Of a DNA stretch of 64,000 nt, positions 50,726 to 60,900 are shown piece after piece. This stretch comes from Salipiger aestuarii (GTDB taxonomy: Bacteria > Pseudomonadota > Alphaproteobacteria > Rhodobacterales > Rhodobacteraceae): NCBI RefSeq assembly GCF_003259905.1, contig NZ_QLMG01000009.1, positions 62,001 to 126,000 on the forward strand, read 5' to 3'. Position numbers and translations under genes: made by a program. The notes below the pieces were generated by a model. It saw only the letters and a list, made by a program, of their open reading frames with translations. It did not search any database and was not told where the DNA came from. The first letter of the stretch is position 1. Every line of letters begins with the position of its first letter.

Positions 50726-53077
50726 TCAATGGCCGTGGGCTAGGGCTCCCTGCGCCATCTTCTCTCCCACTTGCTCTCCCCCGGACCCGTCCGGCCGGTC
50801 CTTCTTGGCCCGGAGCAGCCTGAGCGCGTTGGCGACTACCAGTAGCGAAACGCCGACATCCGCAGCGATGGCACCCCACATTGTTGCCATGCCGAACGCT
50901 GTCAGCCCGACGAACAGCGCCTTCGTCGCAAGCGCAATTGCGATGTTCTGATGGATGACGTTCATGGTGCGGCGCGAATGCCCGATCAGCCATGGCACCT
51001 TGGCGATGTCGTCCGTCATCAGCGCGATATCGGCGGTCTCAATGGCGGCATCCGATCCGACCGCACCCATGGCGATGGCGAAATGCGCCCGCGCCATGGC
51101 AGGTGCATCGTTCACACCGTCGCCAATCATTGCCACGACATCATAGTTGGCAACGAGTTCCTCGATTGCCGTCACTTTGTCTTCGGGCAGCAGTTCCGCG
51201 CGCACCTCGTCAATGCCGACTTCCGCCGCCACGGCGCGCGCCGTGCGTTCATTGTCGCCGGTCAGCATGATGATCTTTTTTACGCCCTGGGCATGCAGGC
51301 GTGCCACGACCACCTTCGCATCCGGGCGGATGCGGTCGCGCAGTTCGATCAGGCCCAGCAGGCGGTCCGCGGAGCCTACGGCAACGAGTGTGCTGCCAGC
51401 CCCTTCGATCCGTTCCAGCAGGTCGCGGGGGATCGCTTCGCCAAGCCCCTTCTCGGTCGCAAATCGATCCGAGCCGAGCCAGACGGGCTGACCCTCCCAG
51501 GTTCCCTCGACACCGCGGCCCGGCACCGTTTTGGTGTCGGTAGCCGCCGACTGCTTCAACCCGTCGCGTTCGCCGCGCGCCAGGATGGCCCGCGCCAGAG
51601 GATGCGAAGAGCGGGCTTCCAACGCGACAGCGGCGCTCAGAAGGTCGCGTTCGACCGTGCCGCCTAAAGGATGCAGGCCCGCGACCTCCGGTTCTCCCAT
51701 GGTGATCGTCCCGGTCTTGTCCATTGCCAGAGCTGTCAGGCGTGACGGAGCCTCCACATAGGCACCGCCCTTGATCAGCACGCCATTGCGTGCCGAGGCC
51801 GCGAGCGAAGCGACGATGGAGACCGGCGTAGAAATCACGAGCGCACAGGGGCAAGCGATTACCAGAAGAACCAGCGCATTGTAGAACCAGTAATTCCATG
51901 CCCCCGCGAACAGCAGCGGCGGAACGACGGCGATTAGAATCGCCAGCGCCATCACGATGGGCGTGTAGATGCGGGCGAATTTCGTGACCCATTGCTCCAC
52001 CTCGGCCCGGCGCGAATGCGCATCGCCTACCATGCGGATGATTTTCGATAGCACGGTATCGCCTGCGGCCTTGGTGGCCCTGACCGTCAGCGTGCCATCA
52101 CCGTTGATCGTCCCTGCATAGACTTCGTCGCCAGTTTCCTTGGCGACCAGTGCGCTTTCCCCTGTAATCGGAGCCTGATCGACATCGCCGCGACCCTCGG
52201 TCACCTCTCCGTCGAGCGGGATGCGGTCTCCGCCGCGCACTACGAAGCGGTCACCGATCGCAACCTGAGCCGCAGGAACATCGGTCTCCGATCCGTCGGC
52301 GCGAATGACGCGCGCCGTGGGTGGTGCCAGGTCCAACAGGGCCGAGACCGCGTTGCGCGCACGCCCCACGCTCCAGGATTCGAGAGCGAGGGACAGAGCA
52401 AAGAAGAATGCGACCGTCGCCGCCTCGAAAAACTCGCCCAGCCCGATCGCACCGGCTACGGCAACGATCATCAGGAGGTTCATGTCAGGCGACAATCTAC
52501 GCGCGGCGGACCATGCTTTGGGGGCGACCAGCCAGGCTCCGAACACCACCGCCAGCATGAACAGCCCCATCTCGACCAGAGGCATAGACGTCTCGCCATG
52601 ACCGGAGAAGAGCCGCAGCGCGCCGCCCGCCCCCGTCTCGACGATGTGGTAAAGGAACCCCGCGGCCCAGAAGCCGCCGCTGAGTCCGGTGAAGAGGCGT
52701 TGACGTGCGAAATGCGCCGCCTGATCCGCTTCGGCGCTTTCGGCATCCCACATCTTCGCGCTCATACCGGTCGAGCCGACGATCTTGATGATCTTATCGT
52801 CGCTGAGCGGTTTGGCGCTTTTGAGGATGGTCATGCGCCCGTTGATCACATCGAAGGCCAGATGCTCGCTGCCGCCGACTTCCGGCCCGACGACCTTGTT
52901 CAGGATCGCGACCTCTTCCGCACAATCCAGCCCGTTAACGCGAAAACTGCGTCCGGAGGATGGTGGAGGTGCTGCCACCTGCGCGGTGTCTTCGGCCGTC
53001 TGGCCACAGCAAGCCTTTGTGTCTTTGCGATCATCCTGATGACCGTGCGGATGCGTGTCTGGACCGTCGTGGGACAT
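50726..53077 (-). CDS. Zn/Cd/Pb-exporting P1B-type ATPase
   Basis: A 783-residue pump. The His-rich N-terminus (HPHGHQDD) is followed by KACC and an HMA-like domain with the GLDCAEEV signature of ZntA-type pumps. Core motifs: QAPITGES, VIACPCALVISTP (CPC, about 406), MDKTGTIT (about 452), [16 protein letters not shown], and ADVGVSLLVVANALRLL at the end, with the Asp typical of Zn/Cd/Pb pumps. The upstream promoter is of MerR type. An L,D-transpeptidase gene follows. Confidence 0.93.
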   Translation of the reverse strand: MSHDGPDTHPHGHQDDRKDTKACCGQTAEDTAQVAAPPPSSGRSFRVNGLDCAEEVAILNKVVGPEVGGSEHLAFDVINGRMTILKSAKPLSDDKIIKIVGSTGMSAKMWDAESAEADQAAHFARQRLFTGLSGGFWAAGFLYHIVETGAGGALRLFSGHGETSMPLVEMGLFMLAVVFGAWLVAPKAWSAARRLSPDMNLLMIVAVAGAIGLGEFFEAATVAFFFALSLALESWSVGRARNAVSALLDLAPPTARVIRADGSETDVPAAQVAIGDRFVVRGGDRIPLDGEVTEGRGDVDQAPITGESALVAKETGDEVYAGTINGDGTLTVRATKAAGDTVLSKIIRMVGDAHSRRAEVEQWVTKFARIYTPIVMALAILIAVVPPLLFAGAWNYWFYNALVLLVIACPCALVISTPVSIVASLAASARNGVLIKGGAYVEAPSRLTALAMDKTGTITMGEPEVAGLHPLGGTVERDLLSAAVALEARSSHPLARAILARGERDGLKQSAATDTKTVPGRGVEGTWEGQPVWLGSDRFATEKGLGEAIPRDLLERIEGAGSTLVAVGSADRLLGLIELRDRIRPDAKVVVARLHAQGVKKIIMLTGDNERTARAVAAEVGIDEVRAELLPEDKVTAIEELVANYDVVAMIGDGVNDAPAMARAHFAIAMGAVGSDAAIETADIALMTDDIAKVPWLIGHSRRTMNVIHQNIAIALATKALFVGLTAFGMATMWGAIAADVGVSLLVVANALRLLRAKKDRPDGSGGEQVGEKMAQGALAHGH

Positions 53078-53107
53078 GGGAAACCTCTGAGAATAAGCGT
53101 TGAGCCA

Positions 53108-53138
53108 AAGATAGGAGCTTCAGTTGCTAGAGGTTCAA
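53108..53138 (-). promoter_or_regulatory. MerR-type promoter/operator for Zn/Cd P-ATPase
   Basis: On the minus strand the -35 is TTGAAC (53138-53133) and the -10 is TATCTT (53113-53108), 19 bases apart. The spacer begins CTCTAGCAACTGAAG, close to the sites at 36711 and 42434. It is 31 bases before the gene. Confidence 0.75.
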
Positions 53139-53230
53139 GAAGTTTCTTGGGATGTTCTGTGATTAAGGCCATCACAATCAGCACTGTACCTCCTCTGAAC
53201 TGTTCGGGCGCGACAGCGAGGCGATTGGAC

Positions 53231-53261
53231 TTGACCTTCCATCTACGGGAAGCACTATTTG
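53231..53261 (+). promoter_or_regulatory. CueR-type promoter/operator for Cu P-ATPase
   Basis: The -35 is TTGACC (53231-53236) and the -10 is TATTTG (53256-53261), 19 bases apart. The spacer with its flank carries the dyad CCTTCC-N7-GGAAG, as in CueR/HmrR copper operators. It is divergent from the Zn-ATPase promoter and lies 33 bases before the Cu-ATPase start. No CueR gene is in the window. Confidence 0.7.
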
Positions 53262-53293
53262 CGGTCCCAGTGTAGTTTTTGAAAGGCTGGGAA

Positions 53294-55621
53294 ATGGATC
53301 AGATAGTAGGCAAGGATGCGTCAGAGCGGTCGTCGGATCATGCCGTGGATCCGGTGTGCGGCATGTCCGTCACAATTTCTCCGGACGCACGCCGTGCAGA
53401 TTATGACGGTGAAATTTTCTATTTCTGCTCCGACAAGTGCCATACCAAGTTCAAGGCTGATCCAGTTTACTACGCCTCTGGCAAGGCATCGGATCGTCGC
53501 ATGACGTCACAAGCAGGCGCGCAGTATACATGCCCGATGCACCCTGATATCGTACGTGATGAACCCGGATCTTGCCCGATCTGTGGCATGGCGCTGGAAC
53601 CGATGTTACCGTCGGATGAACCCAGTCAGGAACTGACCGACTTCACCCGCCGCATGTGGATCAGTGCCGCCGCGGCCGTTCCCCTGGTCATCCTAACCAT
53701 GGGGGAGTTGGTCGGTCTGCCCGTCCGAGACTGGATCGGGCATCAACTGGCGACCTATGTCGAGTTCGCGTTGGCGACACCAATCGTCCTATGGGCGGCG
53801 AAACCCTTCTTCGAGCGGGGATGGGCGTCGATCATGAACCGCTCGCCCAACATGTGGACACTGATCGCCATCGGTGTCGGTGCGGCCTACATCTATTCGC
53901 TGGTGGCTACGTTCCTTCCGGGCGTGTTTCCGGAGGTCTACCGGATGGGCGCGGGCGTCGGCACCTACTTTGAGGCCGCCGTTGTCATCATCACCCTGAT
54001 TTTTGTCGGGCAGGTTCTGGAGCTGAGGGCGCGGGAACGGACCGGCGATGCCATTCGGGCACTACTCGACCTGGCCCCGAAAACCGCGCGACGTATCCTG
54101 CCCGACGGCACAGAGTATGACGCGCCGCTGGAAAACATCGTTGAGGGGGATCGTCTGCGGGTCCGCCCAGGCGACGCGATCCCCGTCGACGCCACGGTCA
54201 TGGACGGTACGTCGTCCATCGACGAGAGCATGATCACCGGCGAACCCCTGCCGGTCGAAAAAGGTCCCGGCGATACCGTCACCGGCGGCACGATCAACAA
54301 GAACGGATCCCTTGTCATCGAGGCCGCGCGCGTGGGTGCCGACACGATGCTGAGCCAGATCGTCGAGATGGTTTCGAACGCGCGTAGGTCCCGCGCGCCG
54401 ATTCAGGGTCTTGCCGACAAGGTCTCATCCTACTTCGTGCCGACCGTTGTCCTGATCGCGCTGCTCGCATTCGTCGCGTGGCTGAGCTTCGGACCCGAAC
54501 CTGCTCTGGTCTTTGCCATTGCCTCGGCGGTGTCGGTGCTGATCATCGCCTGCCCCTGTGCTCTGGGTCTGGCGACCCCGATTTCGATCACGACGGCCGC
54601 GGGGCGCGGTGCACAGGCGGGTGTGCTGATCAAGGACGCCGAAGCTCTGGAACGCATGGCCAAGGTCGATACGCTGATCGTGGACAAGACGGGTACCCTG
54701 ACCGAGGGGAAGCCGAAGCTGACCGATGTGGCCGCTCTGGGCGACGAAAGCGAGGAAACCATTCTAACCCTAGCTGCCGCCCTGGAAAAAGGCTCGGAGC
54801 ACCCGTTGGCGGAGGCCATCGTGGAGGGTGCGAAGGAGAAGGGTATTAAGGTCGGCAATGCCGAAAACTTCGAGGCGGTGACCGGAAAAGGCGTGCGCGG
54901 AACTGTCTTGGGGCGGGCTGTCGCACTTGGAAATACCGCAATGATGCGCGACATGTCTCTCGACACATCTGCGGCGGAGGAAGCGGCAGATGTTCTACGG
55001 GCCGAGGGTAAGACCGCCATGTTCGTAGCCATTGAAGGTAAGCTGTCCGGCATCGTCGCAGTGGCCGACCCGATCAAGGAGTCGACTGCCGAAGCCATCA
55101 AGGTGCTGCACGAGGCAGGTCTGCGGATCATCATGGCGACAGGTGACAACGAACGCACCGCCAGGGCCGTGGCGCAGCGGCTTGGAATCGACGAGGTTCG
55201 GGCCGGCGTTCTGCCGGAAGATAAGAAGGCGCTGGTGGACGAGCTGCACGCCGAAGGCAGAAAGGTCGCGATGGCGGGTGATGGTGTCAACGACGCGCCA
55301 GCCCTGGCCGCTGCGGACGTCGGCCTTGCCATGGGTACGGGCGCGGACGTGGCGGTTGAAAGTGCGGGCATCACGCTGTTGCGCGGGGATCTGAACGGCA
55401 TCGTCAAGGCGCGGACACTGGCGGTGGCGACGATCCGCAACATTCGCCAGAACCTGTTCTGGGCGTTTGCCTATAACACGCTCGGTGTTCCAATCGCGGC
55501 AGGGGTCCTCTACCCGGTCTTCGGCCTATTAATGTCACCAATGATCGCCGCAGCCGCGATGAGCCTTTCTTCAGTCTCGGTCATCGCAAACGCTCTCAGG
55601 CTGAGGCGATTGAAGCTTTAG
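53294..55621 (+). CDS. copA: Cu(I) P1B-type ATPase with YHS and heavy-metal-binding domains
   Basis: A 775-residue pump; ATG at 53294 is favoured over TTG at 53279. The N-terminal YHS domain ([14 protein letters not shown]...[12 protein letters not shown]) and a second module, [20 protein letters not shown], replace classical HMA domains. Core motifs: [25 protein letters not shown] (CPC, about 418), VDKTGTLT (about 463), [16 protein letters not shown]. The last helices have [10 protein letters not shown] and [15 protein letters not shown], the Asn/Tyr and Met/Ser set of Cu pumps. It exports Cu(I) from the cytoplasm. Confidence 0.93.
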   Translation: MDQIVGKDASERSSDHAVDPVCGMSVTISPDARRADYDGEIFYFCSDKCHTKFKADPVYYASGKASDRRMTSQAGAQYTCPMHPDIVRDEPGSCPICGMALEPMLPSDEPSQELTDFTRRMWISAAAAVPLVILTMGELVGLPVRDWIGHQLATYVEFALATPIVLWAAKPFFERGWASIMNRSPNMWTLIAIGVGAAYIYSLVATFLPGVFPEVYRMGAGVGTYFEAAVVIITLIFVGQVLELRARERTGDAIRALLDLAPKTARRILPDGTEYDAPLENIVEGDRLRVRPGDAIPVDATVMDGTSSIDESMITGEPLPVEKGPGDTVTGGTINKNGSLVIEAARVGADTMLSQIVEMVSNARRSRAPIQGLADKVSSYFVPTVVLIALLAFVAWLSFGPEPALVFAIASAVSVLIIACPCALGLATPISITTAAGRGAQAGVLIKDAEALERMAKVDTLIVDKTGTLTEGKPKLTDVAALGDESEETILTLAAALEKGSEHPLAEAIVEGAKEKGIKVGNAENFEAVTGKGVRGTVLGRAVALGNTAMMRDMSLDTSAAEEAADVLRAEGKTAMFVAIEGKLSGIVAVADPIKESTAEAIKVLHEAGLRIIMATGDNERTARAVAQRLGIDEVRAGVLPEDKKALVDELHAEGRKVAMAGDGVNDAPALAAADVGLAMGTGADVAVESAGITLLRGDLNGIVKARTLAVATIRNIRQNLFWAFAYNTLGVPIAAGVLYPVFGLLMSPMIAAAAMSLSSVSVIANALRLRRLKL

Positions 55622-55712
55622 CGGGTCCGCGATTTGAACGTGAAGTCGGTCAATTATCCATTTCAGCAAAACGTGTATTGCTGGTCTGTCAGAAATCCAA
55701 CATAGCTGACCG

Positions 55713-56042
55713 ATGATACTCAAAACGCGCCTTTTTCTGCTTACTCTTTTGATTGGCGTTGTTCTGGCGCAAATCGGCCATGCGTCCATTTCAAGCGTGG
55801 ATTCAGGGTCTTCGATGGTCATGCAAAGCGATTGCTGTCCAGATGACTGCCCGGACATGCCGGAATGCGATGCTGCTTGCATTTCGACGATGCAATGTCG
55901 GGTAGCCCCGATTGTGCTGGGGCTGGAACGAGCAACTCTAGCGAGCTTGCGGGGCCCCGGAAGCGCAGAGTTCTCACGGGCCGAGGCGGCAGCCCACCGA
56001 CAACATGCGGACATTGGGCTTCAAAGACCGCCCAAGGCATGA
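55713..56042 (+). CDS. Cys-rich exported hypothetical protein
   Basis: A 109-residue product with a signal peptide (LFLLTLLIGVVLAQIGHA). The mature N-terminus has MQSDCCPDDCPDMPECDAAC and a final Cys soon after, at least six cysteines in 25 residues with two Met, a likely metal-binding patch. It lies between copA and the fixH-like/cusBA genes on the same strand. Function unknown, but periplasmic copper sequestration is a fair inference. Confidence 0.65.
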   Translation: MILKTRLFLLTLLIGVVLAQIGHASISSVDSGSSMVMQSDCCPDDCPDMPECDAACISTMQCRVAPIVLGLERATLASLRGPGSAEFSRAEAAAHRQHADIGLQRPPKA

Positions 56043-56147
56043 CGGGTCAGGTGCCTTTCGCACCAAAATCCACGCGCCGATGTAACGTATAGACTCAGGG
56101 TCGATACGATGGCTGGCGTTCCTGTTGCCCGTCAAAATAGGCGTATC

Positions 56148-56546
56148 ATGCTCCGCTATATCCCCACCTTTCTTGCGACCCTCGTGGTCGCGACCCAGCT
56201 CTCCGTGCCGATGGCACAGGCGGCTGCATCTGATTACAACCTCGTTCTCATCGAAACGACCTATCCCTTCGGAGACGGCGCGGTTCTGGAGCTTCGTCTG
56301 ATTGATACCCGGACCAATGCGCCCGTCGAAGGCGCCGTCATCTTTGCTACAAGGCTGGATATGGAGCCGGACGGCATGGAGACGATGACTTCGACAGTCG
56401 TGGCGCTGCCTGGCAAAGAGCCGGGTCTATATCGTTTTTCCGCCGATCTGACGATGGACGGAAACTGGCGGTTTTCCGTTGCGGCCAAGGTGCAGGGCGA
56501 ACCTGAAACTGTTCAGGCGCAAATCGTGCTCGAGGTGCTGCCATGA
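56148..56546 (+). CDS. FixH-like exported protein
   Basis: A 132-residue product starting MLRYIPTFLATLVVATQLSV, a signal peptide ending AQAAA. The mature domain LIETTYPFGDGAVLELRLID, GAVIFATRLDMEPDGM, GLYRFSADLTMDGNWRFSV is the FixH/YtkA fold of oxidase-assembly and copper-cluster proteins. ATG 56109 is an alternative start. It overlaps cusB by four bases (ATGA). Confidence 0.8.
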   Translation: MLRYIPTFLATLVVATQLSVPMAQAAASDYNLVLIETTYPFGDGAVLELRLIDTRTNAPVEGAVIFATRLDMEPDGMETMTSTVVALPGKEPGLYRFSADLTMDGNWRFSVAAKVQGEPETVQAQIVLEVLP

Positions 56547-57979
56547 GCGTCTTTGGCAAATTAGTGCTTATCGGCGTGGTTGGCGGCGCGGCTGGATGGG
56601 CGGGCCTCGCGGCAGGCGTCAAGGGTTGGACGCCTGCTATGCTGGCAAATGTGGCGCAGACGAAATTCACCGCGCTGATGGGACGGCAAGCTGAAGCAAT
56701 GCCAGCCGCAACCCGAACGCCGACAGGCCCGGTCATCTACTACCGACACCCTGACGGTCTCGCCGAATGGTCCGCTACGCCGACCGAGACTGCCGATGGA
56801 AAGTCCTTTTTACCGGTCCTGGCGAGCGAAGACGTATCGTTTGATCCAGAGGCGATCACGCCCCTAGAGGCAGAGAGTGTCGAACGAACCCTACTCTACT
56901 ACCGCCACCCGATGGGCCTGCCTGATACGTCGCCGGTGCCAAAGCTGGATTCCATGGGGATGGACTACCTGCCCGTCTATGCCGACGAGGCAAGCGATGC
57001 CGGATCAGTGACCGTATCTCCCGGCAAGCTGCAACGCACGGGCGTGCGTACGTCAATTGCGGTGTTTGATCCCATGGCAACAACGGTGCGTGCGCCGGGG
57101 ATCGTCGCGCTGGACGACCGTCGAGTCAGCGTCATTTCATTGCGTGCGGATGCGTTCATCGAAGAAGTTGAGGATGTAACGACCGGATCAATCGTTGAAG
57201 CAGGCGAACCGCTGGCGATGCTCTATTCTCCGGATATCGTCTCGGCGGCCGCACAGTATGTTTCGGACCTGCGAAGTGGTGAAGGGCGCGTGGAAGGCAG
57301 CCGTCAAAGGCTGGCAAACCTGGGTGTTCCCGTGTCAGTGATCGACAAGATCGCGGCGGAAAGGCGTACGCCGGTGCAAATCAGCCTGATGGCACCGCGG
57401 TCGGGCGTGGTTCTGGAACGAATGGCCGTCGAAGGCATGATGTCCGAGGCTGGAGAAACGCTGTTTCGTATTGCCGATACATCGGTTGTCTGGGTCATCG
57501 CGGACGTGCCGGAATCTGCGCTCGCGGGTCTTTCGGATGGAAACGCTGCGACGATCACCTTTCCAGGCCTGCCGGGCGAGACCTTCAGCGGCGTTATCGA
57601 CAAGATCTACCCTGAGGTCGATATGCAGACCCGGACGGCACGCGTCCGCGTCGACCTGTCCAACCCTGAGGGTCGCTTGCTTGTCAACATGTTCGCTGAT
57701 GTGGCTTTGGCGACGGGCGACGGTGCGCCCGTGGTGCAGGTGCCGGAAACGGCGGTGATCGACACCGGCGACCGTCAGGTGGTGATCAGAGATCTGGGGG
57801 AGGGGAAATTCGCTCCGCAGGATGTGGTGCTGGGGCGGCAGGCAGCTGGGATGGTGGAAATCCTTGAAGGCATTGTGGAGGGCGACCGCATTGTCACCAC
57901 CTCTACCTTTTTGATCGACGCGGAAAGCAACCTGAATGCAGCCCTGGCTGCGCTGACTGCCCCGGAGGCAGGCGAATGA
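56543..57979 (+). CDS. cusB: CusB-type RND periplasmic adaptor
   Basis: A 478-residue membrane-fusion protein. After an N-terminal anchor come two tandem YYRHP modules (about residues 66-95 and 116-146); the second, with YYRHPMGLPDTSP and SMGMDYLPVY, is an intact heavy-metal-binding domain, the first has lost its Met ligands. A barrel-sandwich core follows: VAPRSG-like MAPRSGVVLERMAVEGM, VWVIADVPESAL, RVRVDLSNPEGRLLVNMFAD. It links CusA to an outer-membrane channel; no cusC is seen here. Confidence 0.92.
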   Translation: MSVFGKLVLIGVVGGAAGWAGLAAGVKGWTPAMLANVAQTKFTALMGRQAEAMPAATRTPTGPVIYYRHPDGLAEWSATPTETADGKSFLPVLASEDVSFDPEAITPLEAESVERTLLYYRHPMGLPDTSPVPKLDSMGMDYLPVYADEASDAGSVTVSPGKLQRTGVRTSIAVFDPMATTVRAPGIVALDDRRVSVISLRADAFIEEVEDVTTGSIVEAGEPLAMLYSPDIVSAAAQYVSDLRSGEGRVEGSRQRLANLGVPVSVIDKIAAERRTPVQISLMAPRSGVVLERMAVEGMMSEAGETLFRIADTSVVWVIADVPESALAGLSDGNAATITFPGLPGETFSGVIDKIYPEVDMQTRTARVRVDLSNPEGRLLVNMFADVALATGDGAPVVQVPETAVIDTGDRQVVIRDLGEGKFAPQDVVLGRQAAGMVEILEGIVEGDRIVTTSTFLIDAESNLNAALAALTAPEAGE

Positions 57980-60900
57980 TCTCGCGTGTCATTGAATGGT
58001 CCGCCCGCAACCTTGTTCTCGTGTTCTTCGCCACGGCCCTGATCATCGCCGCAGGGGTCTGGTCACTGCGCAACTTGCCGATCGACGCTATTCCCGATTT
58101 GTCAGACGTGCAGGTGATCGTGCTGACCGATTATCCGGGCCAGGCTCCGCAGGTCGTCGAGGATCAGGTCACCTATCCGCTGACTTCGGCGATGCTTACG
58201 GTGCCGCGATCCCGCGTCGTGCGCGGGTTTTCGTTCTTCGGCATTTCCTTTGTCTACATTATCTTCGAGGACGGTGTGGACCCCTATTGGGCACGGTCCC
58301 GCGTTCTGGAATACCTCAACGCCGCCGCCGCTCGGCTGCCCGACGGCGTGACGCCCACGCTTGGGCCTGATGCGACCGGGGTTGGCTGGGTTTACCAATA
58401 CGCGATCACCGGGGAAAATCTGTCGCTGGCGGAATTGCGGTCGTTGCAGGATTGGGTCGTCCGATATGGTGCAAGCCGCGCCGAGGGCGTGTCCGAAGTG
58501 GCCAGCGTCGGCGGCTTCGTCAAGCAATACTCGGTCACTCTGGATCCGGTGCGGATGCGGGCGCAGGGGATCACTCTGTCCGATATCGGCAAGGCGATCT
58601 CTGAAAGCAACATGGACACCGGCGGGCGCACGGTCGAACTGTCCGAGTTTGAATTCATGGTGCGCGGGCGGGGCTATCTGGCGGGAACCGAGGATATCGG
58701 CAACATCACCCTGCGCAGTATCGGCGGGGTGCCGATCAACCTGAAAGATGTCGCGCGGGTCGAAATCGTCCCCAATGAACGCCGCGGCATCGCCGAGTTG
58801 AACGGTGAGGGCGAGGTCGCCAGTGGCATCGTGCTGCAACGGGTGGGTGCCAATGCACTGGATGTGATCGAAAACGCCAAATCAGAACTGGGCGTGGTGG
58901 CTCAAAGCCTGCCTGACGGGGTCGACATCGTACCGGTCTATGACAGGTCCAACCTGATCCTGTCGGCGATCAAGACGCTGAAAACCACGCTTCTCGAAGA
59001 AAGTCTCGTCGTGGCCGGAGTCACGATCATTTTTCTGCTGCACGTCCGCTCTGCCCTTGTGGCTATTATCATGCTGCCGGTGGGTCTGCTGATGGCGTTC
59101 ACCGCAATGAAATTTCTCGGGATCGGTGCCAACATCATGAGCCTTGGCGGCATTGCGATTGCCATCGGCGCGATGATCGACGCCGCCATCGTGATGATCG
59201 AGAACGCGCACAAGCATCTGGAACGTGCCGCCCCCGACAAGCCCCGCATCGAGGTGCTGATCGAAGCCGCAAGCGAGGTCGGCCCGGCGCTGTTCTTTAG
59301 TCTGCTGATCATTACCGTGTCTTTCCTGCCGATCTTTGCATTGGAAGGACAGGAGGGACGCATGTTCGGCCCCCTGGCCTATACCAAGACATTTTCGATG
59401 ACGGCGGCTGCTTTCCTGTCGGTGACGCTGGTGCCTGCGCTGATGGTGGTCTTCGTGCGCGGCCGGATCATCCCTGAACACAGGAATCCGGTGAATCGCG
59501 CGCTGATCGCCGTCTACCGCCCGATCATCCGCGCGGTGCTGAAGGCCAAAAGCCTCACCATCATCGTGGCGCTGTTCGCCTTGATCGTTACGATCTGGCC
59601 CGCGCGGCAGCTGGGGTCGGAGTTCATGCCTGTCCTGAACGAGGGCACCTTGATGTATATGCCGACGACTTTGCCCGGCTTGTCTGTGACGAAGGCGGCA
59701 GAGTTGATGCAAACACAGGACCGCATCATCAAGACCTTCCCCGATGTGCTGTCGGTGTTCGGCAAGGCGGGACGTGCATTGACTGCCACAGACCCCGCGC
59801 CAACTGAAATGTTCGAAACCATCATCCAGCTACGACCCGAGGCAGAGTGGCGCCCCGGTGTCACCACCGAAAGCCTGCGGCAGGAAATGGACGCCGCGCT
59901 GCAATTTCCCGGCGTATCGAACGCCTGGACCATGCCGATCCGCGCCCGGATCGACATGCTATCCACCGGTATCCGCACGCCGGTGGGCATCAAGGTTTAT
60001 GGCACGAGTCTGACCGAGATGGAAAAGGTCGCCCGCGAGGTCGAAGCCGTGGTACGCACGGTGCCCGGAACGACCAGCGCCTATGCCGAACGGGTGATCG
60101 GCGGCTATTACCTCGACATCACCCCGGACCGTACGGCGCTTGGCCGCTACGGCCTGTCGGTGCAGGATGTGCAAGAGGTGATCGGCATGGCCCTGGGAGC
60201 CAAGGCGATCACGCAGACCGTCGAGGGCCGCGAGCGCTACGACGTCGCTGTGCGTTATCCGGCGACCCTGAGGTCAGATCCGGAGGCCATCGGGCGTGAG
60301 GTTCAGGTTGCACTGCCGGACGGAGGCACCATTCCGCTGGGAGATGTGGCCACCATCGAACGCACCCGTGGCGCCACTTCGATCCGGACCGAAAACGGAC
60401 AGCTTGCCGTCTATATCTTCGTCGATATCATCGGACGCGATCTAGGCGGCTACGTGGCGGAAGCTCAAGCGGCAGTCGCGACCTCCGTCACCCTGCCACC
60501 TGGCTATTCCCTGGGCTGGAGCGGCCAGTTCGAATATCTTGAACGTGCGAAACAGCGGCTGGCCACCGTTGTGCCGCTGACACTGGCGCTGATCTTCCTG
60601 CTGCTTTACCTAAACTTCCGCCGCCTGACGGAAACCTTGATCGTGATGCTGTCGCTGCCCTTCGCTTTGGTAGGTGGCATCTGGCTCATGTGGTTCATGG
60701 GCTTCAATATGTCAGTTGCGGTGGCCGTCGGGTTTATCGCGCTGGCCGGGGTGGCGGCTGAAACCGGGGTGATCATGTTGATCTATCTCGATCAGGCGTT
60801 GAATGAAGCGCGTGACCGCGCGGACGGTCGGGACCTGACCCGCGACGAACTTTACGCCGCGATCATGGTGGGTGCAGTAGATCGAGTGCGCCCCAAGATG

